A DNA stretch of 64,000 nucleotides from Paraoerskovia sediminicola (GCF_030296575.1 NZ_AP027729.1:3224001-3288000), one strand, 5' to 3'; shown: positions 36,838 to 47,131, counted from the first letter of the stretch. Numbers and translations: made by a program. Notes: generated by a model from the letters alone, not told the origin.

Positions 36838-39800
36838 AGCGCTGCTCCGACCGGCTGGCCGGGCGCCTGCAGGCACGACGGACCGAGGAGCGCCTTCAGG
36901 TCGCCGTAGAGCGCGGGCGACTTCTCGACGCGGAGGTCGGCACCCACGCGGACGACGCTCGCCCGACCGGGGCTCGCGAGCCTCAGGTGCACGTCCGTGA
37001 CGCCGGGGTGGGTCGCGAGGATCTCCCGCAGCCTCTCCACGAGCGGCGGCGTGCACCGGGCGGCGGGCAGGCGCACCAGGACCGGGGTCTCCTCGACGTC
37101 GGAGACGTCGGGCAGGGAGACCTCCATCGCCTGGAGCTGCATGGTCTCGTCCCGCCGTCGTACCCGGCCGCGAAGCACCACGACCTGGTCCTCCGCGAGG
37201 ATCGTCGAGTAGGCGAGGTACGTCTCGCCGAAGAACATGACCTCGACGGCGCCCTCGAGGTCCTCGATCGTCACGGCGGCCCACGGGTTGCCGTTCTTGC
37301 TCATCTTGCGCTGGAGGGACGTGATGAGCCCCGCGACCGTGACGGTCGACCCGTCGGAGCGGCCCTCGTCGATCATCAGCGCGGCGATGCCCGTGTCCGC
37401 GGCCCTCGTGAGCACGTGCTCCAGCCCGGACAGCGGGTGGTCGGAGACGTAGAGACCGAGCATCTCCCGTTCGAACGCCAGCCGCTGCTTCTTGTCCCAG
37501 TCCGGGATCTGCGGCACCTCGACGCTGAACGTCATGGCGTCGTCCGGCTCCCCGCCCAGGTCCGAGAACAGGTCGAACTGACCCTCGGCCTCCTTGCGCT
37601 TGACCCCGATCACCGACTCGACGGCCTGCTCGTGGACCACGAGGAGTGCACGTCGAGGGTGCCCCAGGGAGTCGAACGCGCCCGCCTTGATCAGCGACTC
37701 GATGGTTCGCTTGTTGCAGACCACGGCAGGCACCTTGTCGAGGAAGTCGGTGAACGAGGTGAACTCGCCCTTCTCCTCGCGTGCGGCCACGATCGCGTCG
37801 ACGACGTTGCGTCCGACGTTCCGCACGGCGCTCAGCCCGAACCGGATGTCCTCGCCGACCGCGGTGAAGTTCGCCGCGGACGAGTTCACGTCCGGCGGGA
37901 GGACAGTGATGTGCATGCGGCGGCACTCGTTGAGGTAGAGCGCCGACTTGTCCTTGTCGTCGCGGACGCTCGTGAGCAGCCCGGCCATGTACTCGGTCGG
38001 GTAGTTCGCCTTGAGGTACCCCGTCCAGTAGGACACGAGCCCGTAGCCGGCCGAGTGCGCCTTGTTGAACGCGTAGCCGGCGAAGGGCACGAGCACGTCC
38101 CAGACCGCCTTGACGGCCTGGTCGGAGTACCCGCGCTCCCGCATGCCCGCCTGGAACGGGACGTACTCCTTGTCGAGCACCTCCTGCTTCTTCTTGCCCA
38201 TCGCGCGGCGGAGCAGGTCGGCCTGACCGAGCGAGTACCCCGCGAGGATCTGCGCGGCGCGCTGGACCTGCTCCTGGTAGACGATCAGACCGTGGGTCTC
38301 GTCGAGGATCTCCGAGAGCGGCTCGGCGAGCTCCGGGTGGATCGGGGTGACCTCCTGGAGGCCGTTCTTGCGCAGCGCGTAGTTGGTGTGGGAGTTCATC
38401 CCCATCGGACCGGGGCGGTAGAGCGCGATGACCGCGGAGACGTCCTCGAAGTTGTCGGGCCGCAGCTGGCGCAGCAGCGAGCGCATCGGCCCGCCGTCGA
38501 GCTGGAACACGCCCAGGGTGTCACCGCGGGAGAGCAGCGCGTAGGTGGCCGGGTCGTCGAGCGCGACGTGTTCGATCTCGACCGGTTCTTTGCCGTTCAT
38601 GACGATGTTCTCGAGGGCGTCGTCGAGGATCGTGAGGTTGCGCAGCCCCAGGAAGTCCATCTTGATCAGCCCGAGCCCCTCGCACGTGGGGTAGTCGAAC
38701 TGCGTGATGATCGCGCCGTCCTGCGGCCGCCGCATGATCGGGATGATGTCGATCAGGGGGTCGCTGGACATGATGAGCGCGCAGGCGTGCACGCCCCACT
38801 GCCGCTTCAGGCCCTCGATACCCTGCGCGAGCTCGACGACCCGCTGCGCCTCCGGGTCGACCGCGTGCATCTTGCGGAACTCGTCGGCCTCCGCGTAGCG
38901 CTTGTCGGTGGGGTCGAAGATGCCGGTCAGGGTGATGTCCTTGCCCATGACGGCGGGCGGCATCGCCTTGGTGAGCTTCTCCCCCATCGCGAACGGGAAG
39001 CCCAGCAGCCGGGACGAGTCCTTCAGCGCCTGCTTGGCCTTGATCGTGCCGTAGGTGACGACCTGCGCGACCCGGTCGTCCCCGTACTTGTCGGTGACGT
39101 AGCGGATCACCTCGCCGCGGCGACGCTCGTCGAAGTCCACGTCGACATCGGGCATGGAGACGCGCTCCGGGTTGAGGAACCGCTCGAAGATGAGCCCGTG
39201 CTCGAGCGGGTCGAGCTCGGTGATCCCCATGAGGTAGGAGGCCATGGAGCCTGCCGCGGACCCTCGGCCCGGCCCGACGCGGATCCCCTGCGCCTTGGCC
39301 CAGTTGATGAAGTCGGCGACGACGAGGAAGTAGCCCGGGAAGCCCATCTGGACGATGACCTCGGTCTCGTACCGCGCCTGCTCGCGGGAGGCGTCCGGCA
39401 CGCCTCCCGGGTACCGGCGGTGCAGCCCGGCCTCGACCTCCTTGACGAACCAGCTGACCTCGTCCTCGCCCTCGGGGACGGGGAAGTGCGGCATGTAGTT
39501 CGCGGAGGTGTTGAAGTTCACGTCGCACTGCTCGGCGATGAGCAGCGTGTTGTCGCAGGCCTCGGGGAGCTCGGACCAGATGCGGCGCATCTCGGCGCCC
39601 GACTTCACGTAGTAGCCGTCACCGTCGAACTTGAAGCGGTCCGGGTCGGTCAGGGTCGAACCCGAGTTGATGCACAGCAGGGCCTCCTGCGAGGCGGAGT
39701 CCTGCTGCGTCACGTAGTGCAGGTCGTTCGTCGCGACGAGGGGCGCGCCGATCGTCTCGGAGAGCCGCAGCAGGTCCTTGATGACGCGGGTCTCGATGTC

Positions 39801-40427
39801 GAGGCCGTGGTCCATGAGCTCGACGTAGAAGTACTCCTTGCCGAAGATGTCCTGCAGCTCACCGGCGGCGCGCACCGCCTCGTCCCACTGGCCGAGGCGC
39901 AGGCGCGTCTGGATCTCGCCGGACGGGCAGCCGGTCGACGCGATGAGCCCCTCCGAGTACGTCGAGAGGAGCTCGCGGTCCATGCGCGGCCACTTGCCCA
40001 TCTGCCCCTCGAGCGAGGCCAGCGAGCTCGCCCGGAACAGGTTGTGCATCCCGGTGTCGTCACGGGCCCACATCGTCATGTGCGTGTACGCGCCGCGCGC
40101 CGAGACGTCGTCGGACTCCTGGCCCTTCTCGCCGTAGCGCACACGGGTCTGGTCGTGCCGGCTGGTGCCCGGCGTGACGTACGCCTCCACGCCGAGGATC
40201 GGCTTGATCCCGGCCGCCTTCGCCTTGGACCAGAACTCGAAGGCGCCGAACACGTAGCCGTGGTCGGTCGTGCCGATCGCCGTCTGGCCGAGCCGGCCCG
40301 TCTCCGCGAAGAGGTCGTCGAGCCTCGCCGCACCGTCGAGCATCGAGTACTCGGTGTGGACGTGCAGGTGGACGAAGTCGTCCTTGCGGCTCGTCGGGCG
40401 GGCATCGGGTGACACGGCAGACGGCAT
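36834..40427 (-). CDS. dnaE: DNA polymerase III alpha subunit (replicative)
   Basis: DnaE is the catalytic subunit of the replicative polymerase. It is 1197 residues and intact, full length for DnaE1. The N-terminal PHP domain has HLHVHTEYSMLDGA. The polymerase active site has PDVDVDFDERRRGEVIRY near residue 428, and GLIKMDFLGLRNLTILDD follows. The C-terminal OB fold has VTVAGLITSLQRKMSKNGNP. The ATG at 40427 is preceded by TAGACT and six bases with no ribosome-binding site, so the message is probably leaderless. The PPOX gene follows by overlap. It ends with the motif-poor tail beyond the OB fold. Confidence 0.97.
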   Translation of the reverse strand: MPSAVSPDARPTSRKDDFVHLHVHTEYSMLDGAARLDDLFAETGRLGQTAIGTTDHGYVFGAFEFWSKAKAAGIKPILGVEAYVTPGTSRHDQTRVRYGEKGQESDDVSARGAYTHMTMWARDDTGMHNLFRASSLASLEGQMGKWPRMDRELLSTYSEGLIASTGCPSGEIQTRLRLGQWDEAVRAAGELQDIFGKEYFYVELMDHGLDIETRVIKDLLRLSETIGAPLVATNDLHYVTQQDSASQEALLCINSGSTLTDPDRFKFDGDGYYVKSGAEMRRIWSELPEACDNTLLIAEQCDVNFNTSANYMPHFPVPEGEDEVSWFVKEVEAGLHRRYPGGVPDASREQARYETEVIVQMGFPGYFLVVADFINWAKAQGIRVGPGRGSAAGSMASYLMGITELDPLEHGLIFERFLNPERVSMPDVDVDFDERRRGEVIRYVTDKYGDDRVAQVVTYGTIKAKQALKDSSRLLGFPFAMGEKLTKAMPPAVMGKDITLTGIFDPTDKRYAEADEFRKMHAVDPEAQRVVELAQGIEGLKRQWGVHACALIMSSDPLIDIIPIMRRPQDGAIITQFDYPTCEGLGLIKMDFLGLRNLTILDDALENIVMNGKEPVEIEHVALDDPATYALLSRGDTLGVFQLDGGPMRSLLRQLRPDNFEDVSAVIALYRPGPMGMNSHTNYALRKNGLQEVTPIHPELAEPLSEILDETHGLIVYQEQVQRAAQILAGYSLGQADLLRRAMGKKKQEVLDKEYVPFQAGMRERGYSDQAVKAVWDVLVPFAGYAFNKAHSAGYGLVSYWTGYLKANYPTEYMAGLLTSVRDDKDKSALYLNECRRMHITVLPPDVNSSAANFTAVGEDIRFGLSAVRNVGRNVVDAIVAAREEKGEFTSFTDFLDKVPAVVCNKRTIESLIKAGAFDSLGHPRRALLVVHEQAVESVIGVKRKEAEGQFDLFSDLGGEPDDAMTFSVEVPQIPDWDKKQRLAFEREMLGLYVSDHPLSGLEHVLTRAADTGIAALMIDEGRSDGSTVTVAGLITSLQRKMSKNGNPWAAVTIEDLEGAVEVMFFGETYLAYSTILAEDQVVVLRGRVRRRDETMQLQAMEVSLPDVSDVEETPVLVRLPAARCTPPLVERLREILATHPGVTDVHLRLASPGRASVVRVGADLRVEKSPALYGDLKALLGPSCLQAPGQPVGAAL

Positions 40428-40433
40428 GGGACG

Positions 40434-40439
40434 AGTCTA
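40434..40439 (-). promoter_or_regulatory. Leaderless -10 element of dnaE
   Basis: TAGACT on the minus strand is followed by CGTCCC and the ATG at 40427. The spacing is six bases, there is no Shine-Dalgarno sequence, and the hexamer is identical to those upstream of hisC, infC and pheS. Confidence 0.65.
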
Positions 40440-40482
40440 GGTCGCCCCACCCACGGTCCGGACGTCGCAGCGCACCGGGCGG

Positions 40483-41048
40483 TCATGTCCCGCGGGTCAG
40501 CGTGCGCCTCGCGTCACGGTGCTCGATGCCGGCGTCGAGGTACACGGGCCCGTCGACGACGTACCCCAGGCGCTCGTAGAACCCGATCGCGCGGACCTGC
40601 GCGCTCAGCTCGACCACCACGGTGCCGGACGGCGCGTGCTCGGCGAGGGCGATCCGCTCCAGCTCCCGCATCACCCGGGCTCCGGCCCCCGTCCCCCGGG
40701 CCGTGCGGGCGACGGCGACGCGCCCGATGTGGACCACGCCGGGGTGTGCCGGGTCGGTGAGCAGCCGGCCGGTGCCCACGACCTCGCGCGCACCGTCCCT
40801 GACGAGGACGTGCGTCGTCGTCGGCGCCGCATCGAGGTCGTCGATCTCCTCCTCGAGCGGGACACGCTGCTCGTCGACGAAGACGACGAGCCGCAGCGCG
40901 TGGGCCAGCGCCAGCCCCTCCTCGTCGACGACCCGTTCGACCGTCGTCGCGGCGTCGCCCGCTGCAGGCCGCCGGTCGGGGGAATGCCCGGCTCCACGCC
41001 CCGCACCGGATCGGGCGCGGGTCCGGCGCCGTCGGGACCCGCGGTCAC
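40483..41048 (-). CDS. GNAT-family N-acetyltransferase (frame broken at 40978-40982)
   Basis: This acetyl-CoA-dependent N-acetyltransferase of unknown substrate is related to the ElaA-like group. The N-terminal part has [20 protein letters not shown], typical of that group, and the acetyl-CoA-binding core has [20 protein letters not shown]. It closes with [15 protein letters not shown]. The GTG at 41048 overlaps the rluD stop as GTGA. The frame is lost at the G5 run 40978-40982, and one added base joins a Pro/Gly-rich leader to the domain for about 188 residues. An internal start near the domain would also be possible. Confidence 0.82.
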
Positions 41049-41974
41049 GAGTAGGCGCCCCGGACGACCTCGAGCGCGTTCCTCAGGTCCTCGGGGTAGT
41101 CGCTCGTGACCTCGACGGCGGAACCGTCGACGGGGTGCTCGAAGCCGAGGCGCACGGCGTGCAGCCACTGACGTCCGAGCCCCACGCGGGCCGCAAGGGC
41201 CGGGTCCGCGCCGTAGGTGGTGTCCCCCACCAGCGGGTGGCGCAGCGCGGCGAAGTGGACCCGGATCTGGTGCGTCCGACCGGTCTCCAGGTGCACCTCG
41301 GTCAGCGACGCCGCAGGGAGCATCTCGAGGACCTCGTAGTGGGTGACGGACGGCTTGCCCGACGCGGTGACGGCGAACTTCCAGTCCGCCCCGGGGTGAC
41401 GGCCGATCGGCGCGTCGATCGTCCCGGTCGTCGGCTCGGGGTGGCCCTGGGCGAGGGCGTGGTAGACCTTCTCGACCGTGCGCTCCTTGAACGCGCGCTT
41501 GAGCCCCGTGTACGCGAGCTCGCTCTTGGCCACCACCATGAGGCCGGACGTCCCCACGTCGAGCCGGTGCACGATGCCCTGACGCTCGGCCGCCCCTGAG
41601 GTGGAGATCCGGTAGCCCGCCGCGGCGAGCGCACCGACGACGGTCGGTCCCGTCCAGCCCGGCGACGGGTGCGCCGCGACACCGACCGGTTTCATCACGA
41701 CGACCAGGTCGTCGTCCTCGTACTCGATCGTCATGCCCGGGACCGGCTCGGGGTCCGCTGCGGGTGCCGGGGCGACGTCGGGGAGGTCGACCTCGAGCCA
41801 CGACCCCGGCATCAGCCGGTCGGACTTGCCGGCCGTCGAGCCGTCCACCGTGACCCGACCGTCGGCCGCGAGGTCCGCGGCGCGGGTCCGGGACAGGCCG
41901 AGCATCCGCGCCAGCGCGGCGTCGACACGCTCGCCCGCGAGCCCGTCAGGGACGGGGAACGTCCGCACCGTCAT
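41045..41974 (-). CDS. rluD: Large-subunit-type RNA pseudouridine synthase (RluA/RluD family)
   Basis: This enzyme isomerises uridine to pseudouridine in structured RNA, most likely 23S rRNA, though family members differ in target. It is 309 residues. An N-terminal S4 domain has [22 protein letters not shown]. The catalytic Asp is in [15 protein letters not shown] near residue 136, and the active-site segment [16 protein letters not shown] follows. The ATG at 41974 overlaps the lspA stop as ATGA, an arrangement (lspA-rluD) that is widespread in bacteria. Confidence 0.93.
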   Translation of the reverse strand: MTVRTFPVPDGLAGERVDAALARMLGLSRTRAADLAADGRVTVDGSTAGKSDRLMPGSWLEVDLPDVAPAPAADPEPVPGMTIEYEDDDLVVVMKPVGVAAHPSPGWTGPTVVGALAAAGYRISTSGAAERQGIVHRLDVGTSGLMVVAKSELAYTGLKRAFKERTVEKVYHALAQGHPEPTTGTIDAPIGRHPGADWKFAVTASGKPSVTHYEVLEMLPAASLTEVHLETGRTHQIRVHFAALRHPLVGDTTYGADPALAARVGLGRQWLHAVRLGFEHPVDGSAVEVTSDYPEDLRNALEVVRGAYS

Positions 41975-42612
41975 GCGTCGCGGCGCTCGTCGTCGGTGGT
42001 GTCCTGGCCGATCCCCTGGTCGGCGACCTGGTCGGTGGCCTGCTCGGCGGCGGGGTCGGCCTCCCCGGTGGCCTCGTCCGCGCCGTGGCGCGTCCCGTCG
42101 ACGCCGACGCCCCGGAACGCCAGCACGACGATCACGCCGGCCGCCAGCACGATCGCGATGTCCGCGACGTTCCCGACGAACACTCCGTAGTCGATGAAGT
42201 CGACGACCTCGCCGCGGCCGAAGCCGGGGTCGTTGGTGAGCCGGTCGATCAGGTTTCCCACCGCTCCACCGAGCAGCAGCCCGAGGGCCACGGCCCATCC
42301 GGTCGAGCGGATCCGTCGCATCGTGCGCAGGATCAGCACGATCACCACCACGACCACGACGGTCAGCACCCACGTCATCCCGGTCCCGAACGAGAGCGCG
42401 GCTCCCGGGTTGTAGACGAGGCGAAGGCCGAGGAGATCGCCGATCAGCGCGATGCGCGGCTCGCCGGCGAGCGCACCCTCGGCCCAGACCTTGGACACCT
42501 GGTCGAGCAGGACCACGAACGCCGCGAGGCCGAGCGTCCAGAGGATCAGGGAGCGGCGCGCGACCGCGGAGGGCCGGGCCGAGCCCTCGGCCGGGTTCTG
42601 TGTCGTTGACAT
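41971..42612 (-). CDS. lspA: Lipoprotein signal peptidase II
   Basis: LspA is the membrane aspartyl protease that removes signal peptides from diacylglyceryl-modified prolipoproteins. It is 213 residues from the ATG at 42612 with four transmembrane segments: [16 protein letters not shown], a second around [32 protein letters not shown], and [15 protein letters not shown]. The two catalytic Asps are in [11 protein letters not shown] and GNVADIAIV. The C-terminal tail is unusually acidic and repetitive ([13 protein letters not shown] type). CAGACT lies eight bases before the ATG as a possible -10. The protease and Rieske lipoproteins in this window are likely substrates. Confidence 0.94.
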   Translation of the reverse strand: MSTTQNPAEGSARPSAVARRSLILWTLGLAAFVVLLDQVSKVWAEGALAGEPRIALIGDLLGLRLVYNPGAALSFGTGMTWVLTVVVVVVIVLILRTMRRIRSTGWAVALGLLLGGAVGNLIDRLTNDPGFGRGEVVDFIDYGVFVGNVADIAIVLAAGVIVVLAFRGVGVDGTRHGADEATGEADPAAEQATDQVADQGIGQDTTDDERRDA

Positions 42613-42659
42613 CGCGGGCAAGTCTGCCACGACGGGACCGCCGTCCCGGTCGCGATCGG

Positions 42660-43121
42660 TCAGCGACGCTCCTCGCGCGCCTTGGCCTCGACCGAGAGCG
42701 TGGCTCGGGGGAAGGCCTGCAGGCGGGCCTTGCCGATCGGCAGGCCTGTGGCCTCGCACGTCGCGTACGTGCCGTCCGCGATCCGCTCGAGCGCGTGCTC
42801 GGTCTGGGTCAGCAGGTCGCGCATGTTGTTGACGAGCGTGAGCTCGTGCTCGCGCTCGAGCGCGCTCGAGCCGGAGTCGGCCTGGTCGTCGCCGGAGCCC
42901 TCGCCCGAGTCACGCAGGAGCTCGGAGAGCTCCTGATCGGCTCCGGCGAGCTCGCCCCGGAGCCTGGCGCGGTCGTCGAGGAGGGTCGACGCGAGCGCTT
43001 CCACCTCGGCGACGGTCCACGGGTCCTCCGCCTCCCGGACCGGGAAAGACTTGACGTCCTTGGACAGACGCGGGAACTGCTCACGCACGGCCGTACGGGC
43101 CGCAGCGCTGATCCGGGACAT
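42660..43121 (-). CDS. TraR/DksA-family protein lacking zinc-finger cysteines
   Basis: This 153-residue protein of the TraR/DksA superfamily, known for binding the RNA polymerase secondary channel, has a helical coiled-coil region around [23 protein letters not shown]. The C-terminal motif is [33 protein letters not shown], split here by the usual spacing, but only one Cys remains. The second Cys of the first pair is replaced by Thr and the second pair by SVEAK. A strong GGAGG precedes the ATG at 43121, so the longer upstream frame is not used. Zinc binding is unlikely; the fold may be held without it, as in some known paralogues. Confidence 0.85.
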   Translation of the reverse strand: MSRISAAARTAVREQFPRLSKDVKSFPVREAEDPWTVAEVEALASTLLDDRARLRGELAGADQELSELLRDSGEGSGDDQADSGSSALEREHELTLVNNMRDLLTQTEHALERIADGTYATCEATGLPIGKARLQAFPRATLSVEAKAREERR

Positions 43122-43258
43122 TGCGCCTCCAGGGTCGAGAGTGACGTGAGAATAGACGCGACGACCGGTGCACACAACACGCCTCGCCGGAACGTTCCGG
43201 GAGGGTGCCGCGTGCACCGGCCGTCAGCAGGTGATCGCAGGCGCTCGACGGACGAGCG

Positions 43259-43939
43259 TCAGACTCCGGGCGGGAGGTCCCCCGAGCGGTTCCCGGCCGC
43301 GACGTTGCCGCGCGGCGGCAGCGCGCTGCCCCGGTTGTCGAGGTCCCCGAGCAGGTTCTGCAGGTAGCTCTTGAGCCGGGTCCGGTAGTCCCGCTCGAAG
43401 AGGCGCAGCTCGTCGATCTTGCGCTCGAGGAGCGAACGCTCCTGCTCGAGCTGGGAGAGCGTCCGGTGCGAGGTCTCCTCGGCCTCGGTGACGATCCGCG
43501 TCCCCTCCTCCTTCGCCTCGGAGATGAGCCGGTCGCTCTCCTCCTGGCCGGAGCGGACGTAGTCGTCATGCAGCTTCTGCGCCATCTGGAGCATCCCGGT
43601 GGCGGACGCCGGCTCCTGGACGGTGGGCGCGGGCGTCGCCGCGACAGGTGCGGGCTCCGGCTCGGGCTTCGTGGGCTCGGGCTCGGGGGTCTTGGGCTCG
43701 GGCTCGGGCTTGGCGTCCTTGGTCTCCGACGCCGCGGCGTCGGCCCGGCTCAGCTCCCCGACGCGCTCCTCGGCCGCAGCGAGCTTGGCCTTGAGGGACT
43801 CGTTCTCGTCCTGCACCGCCTTGATCGTGTGCACGACCTCGTCGAGGAAGTCGTCGACCTCCTCGATGTCGTAGCCCTCGCGGAACTTCGTCGCGGAGAA
43901 CTTCTTCTTGAGAATGTCATCAGCAGTCAGCAGTGCCAT
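43259..43939 (-). CDS. DivIVA/Wag31-domain polar growth and division protein
   Basis: This DivIVA-family scaffold has 226 residues. The membrane-binding N-terminal domain has TADDILKKKFSATKFREGYD and IEEVDDFLDEVVHTI, followed by a coiled coil, a Pro/Glu/Lys-rich linker with repeated PEPEPTKPEPEP, and a second coiled coil around AKEEGTRIVTEAEETSHRTL. It differs from classic Wag31 by the long charged linker and could be a DivIVA-like paralogue. It lies downstream of sepF and yggT, the usual place in actinobacteria, behind GAGGTGAAACG. Polar growth or septum placement is the family role. Confidence 0.9.
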   Translation of the reverse strand: MALLTADDILKKKFSATKFREGYDIEEVDDFLDEVVHTIKAVQDENESLKAKLAAAEERVGELSRADAAASETKDAKPEPEPKTPEPEPTKPEPEPAPVAATPAPTVQEPASATGMLQMAQKLHDDYVRSGQEESDRLISEAKEEGTRIVTEAEETSHRTLSQLEQERSLLERKIDELRLFERDYRTRLKSYLQNLLGDLDNRGSALPPRGNVAAGNRSGDLPPGV

Positions 43940-44095
43940 CGTTTCACCTCAATGCGTTGCGCGTCGGTCGGCGGATCTTGCGATCACCACGGTCCAAACT
44001 AACCGAGAATCCACGGGCTTCGCGCCCGCAAACTCCCGTCGTGCGACGACTCGGACCGTTTTGTCCGGGTGGTCCACTTCCCCGCGGGGCCAGGT

Positions 44096-44386
44096 TCACC
44101 CGCCCAGCGAGCCCACGACCGCCTGGGCGATGAGGACGAGGACGAACAGGATGATGAAGGCGAGATCGAGTCGCACCTGTCCGAGCTGGAGCGGCGGGAC
44201 CACCTTGCGGATCGCGCGGAGCGGCGGATCCGTCACGGTGTAGATCCCCTCCGCCAGCACGAGGACGAACCCTCGCGGACGCCATTCGCGGGCGAAGACC
44301 TGGACCCAGTCGAAGACGAGACGCCCGATCAGGACGAGCCAGAAGATGAACAGGAGGAAGCCGAGAGCGCCCCAGACGATAGTCAC
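44096..44386 (-). CDS. YggT family membrane protein
   Basis: This 96-residue membrane protein of the YggT family (PF02325 type) has two hydrophobic segments: IVWGALGFLLFIFWLVLIGRL and LAFIILFVLVLIAQAVVG. Between them is the conserved VTDPPLRAIRKVVPPLQLG. Function is not settled, but YggT genes sit beside sepF and divIVA across actinobacteria and are linked to envelope or division. The GTG at 44386 lacks a ribosome-binding site; CACAGT six bases upstream may be a weak -10. Confidence 0.92.
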   Translation of the reverse strand: MTIVWGALGFLLFIFWLVLIGRLVFDWVQVFAREWRPRGFVLVLAEGIYTVTDPPLRAIRKVVPPLQLGQVRLDLAFIILFVLVLIAQAVVGSLGG

Positions 44387-44421
44387 GGGTCAACTGTGCC
44401 AGATGCTCGGGGCGGTCCGCG

Positions 44422-44898
44422 TCAGCTCTGGTTGTAGAAGCCGGCCTGGCCGACCTTCTTGACCGTCTTCTCCTCGCCCGTGACCTCGACGCTCTCGGGC
44501 GAGAGGAGGAACACCTTGCTCGTCACACGCTCGATCGAGCCGTGCAGGCCGAAGATGAGGCCCGCAGAGAAGTCGACGAGCCGCTTGGCGTCGGCGTCGT
44601 CCATGTCCGACAGGTTCATGATCACGGGCGTCCCGCCACGGAACGCCTCCCCGATCACCCGGGCGTCGTTGTAGGAGCGCGGGTGCACCGTCGTGATGCG
44701 TCGCAGGTCGTTGCCCGCCCCGTGCGACGCGCCGGACGCGGGCGCCGGCGTGCGGTGCAAGGGAGTGACCTCGGCCGGGTAGTCCTGCGGCACGTCGGCC
44801 TCCGTCTCCTCGTAGTCGTCCACGTACTCGTCCTGGCCCTCGCGCTGGTCATCAGCCAGGCCCAGGTACAACATGGCCTTGCGCACCGATCCTGCCAT
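44422..44898 (-). CDS. sepF: Cell division protein SepF
   Basis: SepF anchors FtsZ to the membrane, a role filled by FtsA in other bacteria. It is 158 residues. The N-terminal amphipathic helix is [16 protein letters not shown], an acidic linker follows, and the C-terminal SepF core has [20 protein letters not shown] and [20 protein letters not shown]. No ftsA was seen in the window, which fits SepF as the sole anchor. It lies downstream of ftsZ and pgeF; the yggS gene often found here is absent. Confidence 0.96.
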   Translation of the reverse strand: MAGSVRKAMLYLGLADDQREGQDEYVDDYEETEADVPQDYPAEVTPLHRTPAPASGASHGAGNDLRRITTVHPRSYNDARVIGEAFRGGTPVIMNLSDMDDADAKRLVDFSAGLIFGLHGSIERVTSKVFLLSPESVEVTGEEKTVKKVGQAGFYNQS

Positions 44899-45014
44899 CA
44901 GCCGACTCCATCCGTTCTTCGCGCGGGCCCGCAGGTGTCGCGCACCGTGCGTTCTGGTGCTCCGACGCTAACCCGCTCCTGCGGGCGCCACCCGGCGCGA
45001 CACGCCAACGGGGA

Positions 45015-45848
45015 TCACTTGTCGGCGCGCAGCGCGAGAACCCCGGCGAACCGTCCGGTCACCGACCCCGCTGCGGTCGCCCGACGGTGGGAGTAGAAGC
45101 GGTCGTCCTCGCGGGTGCAGACGTCGACCGAGCCGACCTGGCCGACGCCCGAGCGCGTCAGCTCGGCACGCACGCCACCGGGCAGGTCGAGCGCGGGAGT
45201 CCCGGACCCGCTCGTCGCCCACGCGGCCGGCACCCTCGCCGCGACGTCGGCACGCATCTCCTCGGGCACCTCGTAGCAGCGAGCGCAGATCGACGGGCCG
45301 ACGACGGCGCGCACGTCGCCGGCGACCGCGCCCGCGTCGACCATCGCGGCGACGGTCGCGGCCACGACACCCCCGTCGAGGCCGCGCCTGCCCGCGTGCG
45401 CCGCAGCCACCACGCCGTGGACCGGGTCCGCGAGCAGCACGGGGACGCAGTCGGCGACGAGGATCCCCAGCGCGAGGCCGGGCTCGGCCGTCACCAGGGC
45501 GTCGCCCTCGGGTTCCTGCGCGCCTCCCCACGGGTCGTGGAGACCGTCTCCACCGGCGGCACTCTCATGCTCACGCACCACCGGCACGACCCCGACGCCG
45601 TGGACCTGGCGCACGAAGCGGGTCTCGGCACCGACGACGCGCGCGAGCCGGGAGCGGTTCGCCCGGACCCGGTCCGGGTCGTCGGACACGTTGAGCCCGA
45701 GGTTCCACGAGCTCCAGGGGGCGGGCGACGACCCACCGTGACGCGTCGTGAAGGCCGCGACCACCCCGGGACCCAGATCGACCCGGACGACGTCCTTCGA
45801 GACGTCGTCCGGGTCGTGGGCACCGGCGGGGTGCAGGGTGCGGTGCAC
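45015..45848 (-). CDS. pgeF: Peptidoglycan editing factor PgeF (laccase-domain, YfiH family)
   Basis: This protein of the multicopper polyphenol oxidoreductase (YfiH) family is now known in other bacteria to remove L-Ser-containing peptidoglycan precursors. It is 277 residues. Metal-site motifs are visible: RQVHGVGV, LVADCVPVLLADP, AAAHAGRRGLDGG and VVGPSICARCYEVP. The GTG at 45848 lies 2 bp after the ftsZ stop, so coupled expression is likely. The position after ftsZ is conserved in actinobacteria and fits a cell-wall role. Confidence 0.92.
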   Translation of the reverse strand: MHRTLHPAGAHDPDDVSKDVVRVDLGPGVVAAFTTRHGGSSPAPWSSWNLGLNVSDDPDRVRANRSRLARVVGAETRFVRQVHGVGVVPVVREHESAAGGDGLHDPWGGAQEPEGDALVTAEPGLALGILVADCVPVLLADPVHGVVAAAHAGRRGLDGGVVAATVAAMVDAGAVAGDVRAVVGPSICARCYEVPEEMRADVAARVPAAWATSGSGTPALDLPGGVRAELTRSGVGQVGSVDVCTREDDRFYSHRRATAAGSVTGRFAGVLALRADK

Positions 45849-45850
45849 TC

Positions 45851-47131
45851 CTACTTCAGGAAGTCCGGGACGTCGAGCTCCTCGAGCCGCCGTGCGGGCT
45901 GCTCGTCGAACATGCGCGGCACCTCGACGGTCTCGCTGTCGGGCTCCGCGGGGCCGGCTGCCGCCTGTGGCGCGGGGACCGGCCCGGAACCGACCGGCAC
46001 CGCCTTCGGGGTGGCGCCGGAGTCGAGACGCTCCGGGACGTCGTCCGCCTCCGACGCGACCGGCACGAGCGGGCGAGGCAGCGAGTGGGCACCCGTCGCG
46101 GTCGACACCGGCGGGATGGACTCGGTACGCGGCGACGCGACCTGACCGAGCGCACGGCCGTCCTTGCGCACCTGCGGGGTACCACCGTCGAACCCTGCGG
46201 CGATGACGGTCACGCGGACCTCGTCGCCGAGCGCGTCGTCGATCACGGCACCGAAGATGATGTTCGCCTCCGGGTGCGCGGCCTCGTGGACCAGCCGCGC
46301 CGCCTCGTTGATCTCGAACAGCCCGAGGTCCGAGCCGCCCTGGATGCTGAGGAGCACCCCGTGGGCGCCGTCGATGCTCGCCTCGAGCAGCGGCGACGAG
46401 ATCGCACCCTCGGCGGCCTGGACGGAACGGTCGTCACCACGAGCCGACCCGATGCCCATCAGGGCGCTGCCCGCACCCTGCATCACGGACTTGACGTCGG
46501 CGAAGTCGAGGTTGATCAGACCCGGCGTGGTGATGAGGTCCGTGATGCCCTGGACCCCGGAGAGGAGCACCTGGTCCGCCGAGTGGAACGCGTCAAGGGC
46601 GGAGACGTTCTGGTCCGACATCGACAGCAGGCGGTCGTTCGGGATGACGATGAGCGTGTCGACCTCGTTGCGCAGGGCCTCGATCCCCGCGTCGGCCTGG
46701 TTCGACCGGCGGCGGCCCTCGAACGTGAAGGGGCGCGTGACCACTCCGACGGTCAGCGCACCGAGCGAGCGCGCGATCCGCGCCACGACCGGGGCACCAC
46801 CGGTACCGGTACCGCCACCCTCGCCCGCGGTCACGAAGACCATGTCCGCGCCGCGCAGGACGTCCTGGATCTCCTCCTCGTGGTCCTCCGCGGCACGCTT
46901 GCCGACCTCGGGGTCGGCGCCGGCGCCGAGACCGCGGGTGAGCTCGCGACCGACGTCGAGCTTGACGTCGGCGTCCGACATCAGCAGCGCCTGCGCGTCG
47001 GTGTTGATCGCGATGAACTCGACGCCCTTGAGGCCGACCTCGATCATGCGGTTGACGGCGTTCACACCGCCGCCGCCGATCCCCACCACCTTGATGACTG
47101 CCAGGTAGTTCTGCGGAGTTGCCACGTCCAT
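45851..47131 (-). CDS. ftsZ: Cell division protein FtsZ
   Basis: FtsZ is the tubulin-like GTPase that forms the division ring. It is 426 residues. The start is [20 protein letters not shown]. The tubulin signature [15 protein letters not shown] lies near residues 104-118, and the T7 loop is in [11 protein letters not shown]. The C-terminal linker is Pro/Ala-rich and ends in the conserved tail [11 protein letters not shown], the binding site for SepF and other partners. The 160-bp gap upstream holds an inverted repeat and a -35-like TTGACA, so ftsZ has its own promoter in addition to the dcw transcript. Confidence 0.98.
   Translation of the reverse strand: MDVATPQNYLAVIKVVGIGGGGVNAVNRMIEVGLKGVEFIAINTDAQALLMSDADVKLDVGRELTRGLGAGADPEVGKRAAEDHEEEIQDVLRGADMVFVTAGEGGGTGTGGAPVVARIARSLGALTVGVVTRPFTFEGRRRSNQADAGIEALRNEVDTLIVIPNDRLLSMSDQNVSALDAFHSADQVLLSGVQGITDLITTPGLINLDFADVKSVMQGAGSALMGIGSARGDDRSVQAAEGAISSPLLEASIDGAHGVLLSIQGGSDLGLFEINEAARLVHEAAHPEANIIFGAVIDDALGDEVRVTVIAAGFDGGTPQVRKDGRALGQVASPRTESIPPVSTATGAHSLPRPLVPVASEADDVPERLDSGATPKAVPVGSGPVPAPQAAAGPAEPDSETVEVPRMFDEQPARRLEELDVPDFLK

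Noticed and set aside
36987-40412. 1141-residue plus-strand open frame opposite dnaE
   Set aside because: It mirrors the complete DnaE gene in the complementary frame. Length alone is not evidence at this GC content.
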